Shown: piece after piece, positions 40,901 to 51,800 of the stretch
Numbering within the stretch: position 1 is the stretch's first letter
Layout: the number at the start of each line of letters is the position of its first letter
Origin: Pararge aegeria
Taxonomy: Eukaryota > Arthropoda > Insecta > Lepidoptera > Nymphalidae
DNA: 64,000 nucleotides
Direction of reading: 5' to 3'
NCBI RefSeq assembly: GCF_905163445.1
Contig: NC_053205.1
Location: forward strand, 1,674,001-1,738,000
Made by a program: the position numbers and the translations under genes
The notes under the pieces: generated by a model
Told to the model about the DNA's origin: nothing
Seen by the model: only the letters and a program-made list of their open reading frames with translations
Database searches by the model: none

Positions 40901-43900
40901 TTATCTATCGAGTTAAAAAAAAGTCGTAGAACAAAAGTTGTTAGTTTTAATGTATACAACTACAGGCCGAGAGCTTTCTGGTATTTTTTATATAACCCTG
41001 TATAGTACTTCTATATACTACTTTAGTAGTAGCCAATTATACAAGATAAGTTCAATGTGTCGTTGTATGTGTTTTTCGTTGTTCAATAGTGTATACTTTT
41101 TTTCTTTCTTACACTATACTTAATAACTCTTTTCCCGCTGCCTTAACCGCCACTTTGTCAATTATAATGGATACTACAGTACATTAAACGCATAGAATAA
41201 TACCAATGTGTAAATTACAAAGTGTTTATAGAGGAGGGGTTTAGGTCGTAGTCCACCAAGCTGGACTAGTGCGGATTGGTAGTCTCCACACACCTTTGAG
41301 AACATTATGTAGAACTCTCAGGCATGTAGGTTCCCTCGACAATGTTTTCCTTCAACGTTGAAGCAAGTGATATTTAATTGTTTAAGTTTATACACTTGAA
41401 GGAATTATCAATTTTATAAATTTAGAAAGCATATAAAAAAATTCGGAACCGGAACAGGCTGTGAACCTGCGATTCTCTGGCAATTGCGGCCTGAGCGCTT
41501 TCTCCAATTAAGCTACGGCTCTTCCACCTTCGATGCCGAAATTAGTATATGCCTTTTTACATCAGTCTTATAGCGACCGTAGCGTCATCTAGTTGGAATC
41601 GTTGCAGTTTCGATCTACTTTTTCAAAGGTCCATATAACAATGAGACACGTTTGAAACAAGAGATGACACATTGCTTTATTATAATTTTTTTAATTTTGA
41701 TTTTCATTTTGTTTATACTTTGGCTGCTACTAACACTTCTACTTCTTCCTTCCACATCTTACGGAGATTTTTATAGTGCAACAAGAGGATGTGTCGCTTT
41801 TTGTTCACAGAAGAGAGTTCCGGTGCAATAGCAATATCCTCGCGCGCTAGTGGCCGCAGCATCCGCCGTCTTCTGTTGCTATCGTACGTGCCGCGCGGCT
41901 TCTGGGCTAGGCTCTGTGCGAGGGTTCTAGCCGACCCGGCCCTAGCACAGCACTGCCCTACCTTATATACCGCGCCGAGAGAGGTAAGTTGTTTTTCGAT
42001 CCCACTTCTGATAGAAAAAAAAAACTTTGAAACAGTTACCTTTACTAAATATTAAAAAAAATAATGCCGTCCACTTATGTAATACTTTCATAATTATCTA
42101 AAAAAATCACCAGCGAACCATAAAAATAAAATCACTTAAATCGAAATGAAATATCAATTTTATAAATTTAAAATGCATATAAAAATTTTCGGAACCGACA
42201 GGATTGGAACCTGCGACTCTCGGGCAATCGCGGCCTGAGCGCTTTCACCAATTAAGCTACGGCTCTCCTACCGTCGATGCCGAAATTAGTATATGCCTTT
42301 CACATCAGTCGTATAGCGGCTGTAGCGTCATCTCAAAATTCAAATCCTTTCGGTTCCGAAAATTTTTATATGCATTTTAAATTTATAAAACAGATGGAGA
42401 TAGATGATAACGTAGTAAAGGCACTGGACCTGAACTGGTGCTGGAAGCTGTGGAAGACGGGGCTGAAACTAGTGTGCGGCTCGCTGACTCTGCTCGCGTT
42501 GCGCGAACTTCCGCCGCGCTACGACCCACTGTTGGGCGCAGTGGGTGACGAAGACGAACCCGACGAACTTTACCACTGTATACGGTGAGTTTGGCGGCAA
42601 AAAACCCCATTTTGGAAAACATCTTTAGACAGCGGACATAACGTAGCTAGTTATCATTCATACGCAATATTACATACATGCGGCAAAGGGTTGAGAATAG
42701 ATTTGAGAGAACAATTGGAAATTATTAAACATAAGAATTGCTAAACGAACAGTTAAATTTATCAACTTCACCTCCATTGAACATATTCAGAACTACTGAG
42801 GTACTAATGAGGGTTAGATAGATAGGGTGGGGGTAAGATAGGTATAAAGGGCGACACATTTGGCGAATTTTGAGGGTGCTCCGGTCTCGGAGCGAAACTT
42901 GCGTAGAGGGTACAATGCCGAGGATCTGTTTGGTGTGGAGCATAAGGTTTGATGAAATTATAAATTGCACCATACAGATTCTCCTGCTTTTCGCGGAGTA
43001 TAGCAAATTTACCTTAATTGACGTAATATATCATGGAATTCCGCAAAGTAACGCCAGCTTCTATCCAATATTTAATCATTCAATATAATATCGATAGTTC
43101 GTTTATTCAATAAATCATCCAATTAATATATCTATCATCAATTTATCAATCAATCATTCTGTCTATGAATTAAAAAATCTATCAATTTTATTTTAGCCAT
43201 CAAAAAGGACCGTGGATTTTGGAACTCCCTGAGTTTTCCTCGATATTGATTTGTTTTCATTTTTGCGACATGTTACGATTTTCACAGTTAACTCAACAAT
43301 ATGTTTTGGTGCGTCTTGTGCAAAGATAAGTAACAAACTGACTTAAGAGATATGACGAAGCGGGCATTGAGGCTACGGCATGCATGTGCTTTGTTTGTAA
43401 GAATTATAAAAGACCCTAAACTTTGTTCACTTTTACGATAACAGCCATTGACCATTATACTGTGCCAGATGTGGATACTGTTACCTATTCAAATTGTTTA
43501 CAATATAGCCGATCGTTCTACAGATATCATTTTCCGAAAACATTAACCAAATGTGGTCGCTTAATGCGATATGTCGTAGTAAACAATGTCGTAAAAACCA
43601 ATGTTTTCCGATAAGGCGGTCATAAAGAATTCAGCCGGGACCTTTGATTTTGGTCAATTTAACCGTTATGTTGTTCTAAACGATATTGCCATAAACGGTT
43701 TTGACTGTATATTAAAACATTCTTGGCACTATCCCATTCTTTTGCTGTAAGTCCTATCTACAAAGGTTGCATGTAAGAGATTGCTTGCGGCAATAAGGCC
43801 GCCTTTGCATGTCTACATTGTGTACTGTATACTCCTTAATGTTTCTTTTCCTGTATGTTATACGTACAATAAAGTATTTCTTCTTCTATATAGCATAAAG

Positions 43901-46900
43901 TGCATTTCGCCCGTAGTTTCCGAGTTCGCCAGGAAGGCGTGTGGTCTGACCTTGACGTGCAATCGTCCGCGTGCGTCGAGATACTGCTCCCGGCGGAAGT
44001 GTGCATCGTGAGGAGAGAGGACGGGCTTCCCATTGGCGGGTGTCAGGTGAGACAGCCGATGTAGTGTTCAAAGACGTCATCATCGATCTGCGTATGAGTA
44101 GCAGCATAGCTTTTTAAGACAGAGCTCGAGTTACGATATGGCGGTGAACAAAAGACTTTTTAAAAAATTATAAATGTAATTATCAAAAATTAATTGAAAA
44201 TTACAGAAATTATTTAAATGAATAAAATAACAATTAATAGTTAGCGCGTGTGTAGGTGACTTCAGACTGACGTTCTTTTCCATTGTTCAATTTGCAAGCT
44301 GGCATTCCTCTCTGGCCTATTGTTCGTGAGGCTTGCTGCATCAGCGGGATGCCGTGGTTACGGCATGGTAACTCTCGTCCGGGGAAGCTTTCACGTCATG
44401 CTTATTTCTGCGCCAAGCCACATCGCTATGTCCCAGTTCGAAGAGCGTTCGTTGGTGTCAATGCGGGGACAATCAATTGACGGCCGATTGGCGCAGTTTG
44501 CAGCGACCCTGCTTTCTGAGCCCAAGGCCGTGGGTTCGTTTCCCACTACCGGAAAATGTTTGTGTGTTGGGCATGAATGTTTTTCAGTGTCCGGGTGTTT
44601 ATATGTATATTCTAAGTATTTATGTATATTATTCATTAAAAAAAAAAAAATCAGTCATCTTAGTACCCATAACACATGCTACGTTTACTTTGGGGCTAGA
44701 TGGCGATGTGTGTGTGGTCGTAGGAAAATAAAATCATCAATCAATCAATATATTTTATCTATCCAAAAATCTATAACCATCAATAAATCAAGTAATATCT
44801 TACAATCTATCAATCATAAATCAATAGCAGTAGATGGTAGCACAGACGCTGGTTTCTAACTTTCTTCTTCTCTTCCTGGGCCTGTCTGCGTACATTGTTG
44901 GCCTGAACCGTCCGTCCATCCTTTAACAACATGATTTTTAAGGAATTATATTGATCTACCAATACATACATTTAAAAAATGTAAAACACATCTAATACAG
45001 CGAGGTTACTGTACATTTGATGAATTCCTTAATGACAAGGTAGATTGGAAGCAGCCAGCCTCGCTCTCATCTCCCGCAATATAGATAAATGATTGTAAAT
45101 GTTGATTTTGGAAATTGCTCTTTTCTACTGAGTTTCTTGCCGGCTCTTCTCGGTAGAATCTGCTTTCCGAACCGTTGGTAGAGTTACTACAAACATACAT
45201 ACTTGACGTTTCAAAAGTGCATATAAAGTAACTTGAAATAAATGAATTTGAATTTTGTACGTGTGGCCGGCTCCCCGCTGGATCACTCTATCTAGTCGAG
45301 CTAGCTCTAGAAGCTTAGCAGGCCGCCCAGGTCGCCAAGTGCTTCTTGGAGTGTTGCTGAGGAGCCAAGATGTGCCAAGATTGGAGCATTACGTGTATCG
45401 TCTGTCTCCGTGCTCTGCACAGAGGACTGTCAGTTATACCTAGAATGGAAAGGTGTTTGTTTAGTGGGCAGTGCACCGTTATCATACCTACAACTGTCCA
45501 TATTTTAACCCGGTTTGGTTGTTCGTAGTGGGTGGATGGTTTTTAACTTAACATCAGGTAGACAGTCTGCTTGCTCCGTCAGTTATTAGATACTAGAAAA
45601 AAGAAACGTGTGTGTACTTATGTGCACGCGGTCGAAGTTATACTTTGGCGCAACAAGATATAAATATTTTCGAAAATTTTACCTTTCGCCTTATTCTACG
45701 TCTGTAGAAAAAACTACACTAACAATAGGAAAAAGATATTTCATAAGTTTATTTAAATGTCACAAAAAAAATATTTCTGCATAATTCAAGAAATGGACGT
45801 AATAGACAAAATTTAATTTAAAACAACCAAGTTCCACTCAACATTTAAATTTGAGATTTTTGTACAATTGAATCCGCAGACTTTGACAATTCAAAGTGTA
45901 CACTTTCAAACCTTATTGCTAACTTGAGGTTGAGGTTTTTTGTGACGGTGTGCGCGCGCATCGTAAAAATTTACTCACATCATTCGCCCTAACGCGCCAA
46001 AAGAAGTATAACTTAAATGAAAAAGTTTATTTCTTGTGTTTATTCCACAGAGTATAAGCCTGGAGCCCAATCCCGAGGTGTTGACAAAAGTTCTTGCGCT
46101 GATCTCAGACCACGTGGACCTGCTTCTCGAAGATTGGTACCCATCCCTTGGTGAGTTGTCTCGAACCTGGATATAGATTTCTTAGAGCTATAAATGTCTA
46201 TATTTAACTTCATGTTATCACGTTACTGTTAGACTATAATTGTTTGATATAAATAAAACTAGCTGACCCGTGCAACTTCGTCTGCACCAATACGGTTATT
46301 ACCGAAAAACACAAATAAAATGACATTTTCTAAAAATGAATCCTAGCTAGACGATTAATCGCCCCCGAAACCACCTGTATACTAATATATAATAATATTA
46401 CCACCTGTATAATAATATTTATTTGTTACGCTTTCACGCAAAAACTACTTAACCGATCCTCATGAAACTTTGTACACATTTTCTTGAAAGTGTTAGAAGT
46501 AATATAGGATACTTTTTATCCCGACATTAAGATCAGTTTCTTTGGGAGGGGGGATGAAAGTGTTTGACGAGTTTACAATATATCTCCGACAAATTATAAG
46601 CGATTTAAATAACTATTTAAAAAAAAAAAATAATAAAAAAAAAATATACTACGACAATACACACACCGCCATCTAGTCCCAAAGTAAGCGTAGCTTGTGT
46701 TATGGGAACTAAGATAACTGTTGAATATTTTTATGAATAATATACATAAATACTTATAATATAACATATTCCACCCAGACACTGAACAACATTCATGTTC
46801 TTCACACAAACATTTTCCAGTTGTGGGAATCGAACCCACGGCCTTGGACTCAGAAAGCAGGGTCGCTGCCCACTGCGCCAATCGGCTGTATTTTTGTACT

Positions 46901-48816
46901 ATAGAGGTTATACTATATTTTTCTTTTTGGCCATTCTATGGTTGTAGATAGAGGATGGAACTCCTCAGCGGACAACATCAAACCCCACATTTAAAGCTTA
47001 GCGATACCGAATACTTTTTTTTTTTTTTAAAAACTACAACTAAATTTTAATGCCACATCAAAAACAAAATCAGACGGTTTCTTTGGATTTTTTATTTTAT
47101 ATTTTTATATTTATTCATTTTTTTATTTTTTGTATAATTTAATTCTCTGTGTATTTAATCAGTGTAATTGTACTTAAAATTGATATATAACTATATTTAC
47201 TTTTAATCTTGTCTTATAAATGTTAAATTAAAGATTACGAATGAAATCATAACTTATACTAAAAATTAATAAGCCGTTTGCTAGATATCTGACCTGACAT
47301 GTTTTTTTTTTCAGGTACCCGATTCGTCCACACCTCGGAGGGTAGGTGCCTTATCACAAGAGTGGCGCCTTGCCCCGCGTGTCTGAGAGACTTCCAGTCC
47401 AACGTTGACCACAACGACCATGGTGACCACGGACACCACCATCAGAGCGATCACGACAAGCAATTGTCGCAGGTTAGATATAAATAAATAATACACCGGG
47501 TCAAATTAAAAATGCCTGAAAGCTCACTGCTTTAAGTTGTTAACATTAAAACTAACAATTTTTGTTCTACTACTTTTTCTTTTAACGGTGGTGGCGGCCA
47601 TCGGGGTTTTAGAATTTGTCATAATGTATAGGATAATTTATAGTAGAATACTATACATTATGACAAATTTCAAAAAAAAAAAAAAGCCAGTTTGTTGTGG
47701 CGGCCATTTTGGTCCGGTTTGGACCATTTTGGCGACACACACACGCAAACTAGCACAGGCCCACACTCTCAGATACGTTATACTCATATCTCCCTTTTCC
47801 AAGTCAAATGCTTTTAGAAAAAAAAAAAACTTTTTTATTTTTTTTAGGTGTTCAGGCGTTTAGAGCTCGGGAACGCAGAGCCGAGACGTCTGCGTCTGTC
47901 CGAAGAGTCCAGAGCGTCCGACGGTGATAGCGGTGTCGGTGCAGAATCGAATAGTGAGTAAACTTATTGACATTAGAACTAGCAGATGCCAGCAATGTCA
48001 TTTTGTCTGTGAAGTATTAAAGCGAGTTAATTAATTAATGTTATTAAATAAAATAAAAATAAATAGCCATTTGTTCTACTACAATTTACTTAAGAATTAC
48101 ATATTACATTCACTCACATAATTAAACTGCATTACATAACTAAATTTATGAATATATATTTTAATAAAATACATATTTTTTTATTAATTTAATAGCTTGT
48201 GTTAATCCTTATTCGTTGCTACTTTCGGTAGAAGTCGCCTCTCTGTCGACAATACATTTATTACAACCTGACTTGTCTATGGTTCTCGCAACATGGTATG
48301 GTAATTTGTGTTTGTATTATCATAGTCTTCATTCAAATTCATTTATTTGCTTAAAACATGAAAAATTATTATACATCTTTAGTCCACCACTTAGGAGAGT
48401 GCAATACCGAAGTACAGTCGACCTTAGACTGGCCTAGACCAAGCCCTGTTTTCACTATTATTTGTTACTAGCTTCTGCCCGCGACTATTGTCTGCGTGGA
48501 AATCAGAATTGGGTCTCAAGCTTCGCTCTTATTTTTAATCCTACCACGGGAAGAGAGAGAGAACTGTATAGAAAGTACATGTCCCTTTCCATAGCATAGG
48601 TGACACTGGACATGCATGCTAAATTTCAAAGATGTCTACCCGCGGCTTGGCTCGCTAACAATTGTCAAATATCGCTCGGGAACTACTCGAGGAATCAGGA
48701 TGAAAGGTGGCCTATGTTCTATTCCATGTCAATGGCTACACGCATGCCAAATTTCATCTAAATTCGTTCAGCCGTTTTTGCGTGATTGAGTAACAAACAT
48801 CCACACTTTCACATTT

Positions 48817-48849
<33 letters not shown>

Positions 48850-51800
48850 GTAGGATAAAAATACCTGATCTTCAAAATGTCCACGTAATTCGACCATTGG
48901 CGCAGTGGGCAGCGTGGGCCCTGCTTTTTTGAGTCCAAGGCCGTGGGTTGGATTAGCAACTGGCAAATGTTTGTGTGATGAACATGAATGTTTTTCAGTG
49001 TCTGGGTGTTTATATGTATATTATAAGTATTTATATATACAAAATTATTCATAAAAATAGTCATCAGTCATCCTAGAACCTATAACACAAGCTACGCTTA
49101 CTTTGGGGCTAGATGTCGTGTGTATTGTCGTAGTATATTTATTATTTATTTCATTCCTATGTCAAAAATAAACATTTTGCTTACTTTTAATTTGGATTGG
49201 TCGTAAGTATATGTCATATATTCTACGCCTCTTGACTTATACGCCATTTAGTGGCAAATATCATAATCAATTAGGATTATTTATTTCTAATTTTTTCAAA
49301 CGGAACAATTGTGAATAGAAAAGTGAATAAAAATTCAACAGTTTTAAAAAAAATTTAAAATTGCAAAGTTTTTGAAATCTCTAAATATAAAATTATATAT
49401 TAATAAATTTTCTGACGAATGCAACATTCTGTAATATTCAATGACCAGGTTATATTGACATGTGCTGGCCTAACCATCAATTTTCTACTCTCAATTATTC
49501 TGAATGAAAATATTTATAAAATTTTAAAGTGATATTAATGAATTTTAAATAGAATTTTAAACGAAATGGCGTAATCCCGGGACATTTTACTCTTTCATCA
49601 ATAAATAATAATAGAATTTTTACTTCAATCGCGCGTAACGGTTGCACGCACACACCTTTTTACACGCTTTATATTAGCTTCACTTGTATGTTTGTTTGTA
49701 ACCGACTTCTTTGGGCGCGATTTTGACCCACTTTAAACGGTCAGATTTCTTCCAAACTTTGTAGACATATCGAGGACCGATGACAATACACTAATCTGAA
49801 AAGATTATTCCAATTTTCACTATAAAAAATAAGATTTTTTACTAATCTAGACCCAAATGTAAAAAAACCTATGGCGTTCGCGTACCTAACAAATTCCACA
49901 GAAAACATTATGCTACTAGATGGTAGAGGGCGTTAGCTATTACTTTCTAATGGCCTGTTTTAAATAATAATTAGAACTTGCATTTCGAGAGACGGGCATA
50001 CTGAATAAAAAAAAAAATATTTTATCTCTTTAATGGTGGATGGGTTACCGATTAATTTTGCTCTAATAAGAATAGATCAAGAAAAACTAAAAAAAAATCG
50101 CTATTATGAATAAACTAAAAGAAAGAAATTAGTTTAGTTTTTTATACCAAGCGTGTTTTTTTAGTTTGTTTGAACTATTTAATTATTCTACTGCTAAGAC
50201 GATGGAATAACGTGGCATGTTACCGCCCAGCGTCGTCCCGCGTGGGCTCTACGGAGGGCGTGTGTGGGGCCAACTGCTTCGTGGCAACGTGCTGGACGTT
50301 GGAGGAGTGCGTGCTGGCCGCTTGCACCAGCGCACAGCTCCGCTGCCCGCACCACGCGGACGTGCAGTTGGCGGACGTTGCGCCGGACACGGTAGGTGTG
50401 GTACATCCGTTACAGGTATCAGCACGGCAGGAGACAAATATCTCCCCGAAAGGACAAAAGTTCATCTTCTCCCACAGTTTTATCAACTCTCCGAGCACTG
50501 GCGCAAAAGTGGAAATAATATCCAAATAATCATCATCATATCAACCGACAGTCGTCCACTGCTGGACATAGGTCTTTTGTAGGGAGTTCCACAATCCACG
50601 GTCCTGGGTAACTTGCCACCAGCGGCTCCCAGCGACTCGCATGATGTCATCTGTCCACCGCGTTGGGGGCCGACCTACGCTGCGTTTACCGGTGCGCCAT
50701 CCCAGCACGTCCCCAACGTCCATCGGTTCTCCGAGCTATGTGCCCTGCCCATTGCCTCTTCACTGTGCTATGTCGGTAACTCTAGTTCTCCTACGGATCT
50801 CCTCATTTCTGATTTGATCACCCAGAGATACTCGCAGCATAGCTATCTCCATCGCCCGCGAGAAACTCTGAGCCTTCTTATGAGGCCCATAGTTTTTAGT
50901 TATAGCCGAACGTACCGATATAAATAATTCATGTTTTATTTTCAATTTCCATACATACTCGTTTCCAGTTGCTCTTGGACGTGGAAGAACACAAGCGCGC
51001 CCGCTGGGAGCACGTGTTCTGCGGCGCGGTCGCCGGGCGCGGCGCCTTCGGTACGGTACTGACCGGCTCGTGGCGGCGCCCGGGGGCGAAGGCCGAGCCC
51101 GTGGCCGTGAAAGCACTACAGCCCGTTGCGCCACCCTCCGCGCAAGACATCACCGCAATGCAGGCTTATAAGGTCAGTGACAACGGCATGTCGATTATGT
51201 ATCTCAGTTGATACAAAATTAAGCTAGCCACTGTGGGAAGTTGCCATCAAATAACCTTTCAAAACCTTATTATGCATTCTGAAGTCTTCAGTTTCCAACT
51301 GAGTTCGTTTCAACTCGGTTGGCAGATACAATAACGTGATGTATCCCTATCCCTACTAATATTATAAATGTCAATGAAAGTGTGTTTTTTACGCTTTCAC
51401 GCAAAAACTACTTAACCGATCCTCATGAAACTTTGTACACATATTCTTGGAAGTGTTAGAAGTAATAAAGGATACTTTTTATCCCGACATTAAGCTCGGT
51501 TCCTTTGGAAACACCCAGACACTGAAAAACACTAATGTTCAACAAACATTTTGGTTCTTGGACTTCTTGGTCTTGAATCTTCATTCCACATTTAACAAGA
51601 TGCTTCATATCTCAGATTGATATACACAGGGCGTCAATTTATAGGCCGGTGACATGTTGCTATGTATACAATGTGTAACTGAATAACGAAATACTGTTAA
51701 AGTTTGCATAAGTATAGTTCATAACGAATCACCCTGTAAAAACATTAAAACAAAAGAACCATTTTTATTTCTTTTATACAAACGAATTAAATCATTCTAA

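Larger units (their letters stand above)
42585..43916. other. Intron 29: repeat R, ATCA runs, LINE end
   Basis: Repeat R at about 42870-43075, an (ATCA)-type degenerate run at about 43115-43195, unclassified sequence to 43710, then the LD LINE 3' end (43715-43893). No exon. Confidence 0.65.
44047..46050. other. Intron 30: SINE, LINE end, MITE
   Basis: S1 SINE (44479-44725), a degenerate ATCAATCA run (about 44730-44830), a forward LINE LA 3' end (44940-45255), an RNase-H LINE scrap (about 45260-45470) and a MITE (45630-46013). 44050-44478 unclassified. Confidence 0.65.

Noticed and set aside
43781..44011. Exon 30 starting at the first AG (43893)
   Set aside because: Frame then reads IKCISPVVSEF and stops at TGA; AG at 43916 gives the conserved frame and correct phase.
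50194..50582. Overlapping ORFs on both strands around exon 34
   Set aside because: Shadows of a GC-rich coding exon; only one frame fits the phases and the LRRK linker.
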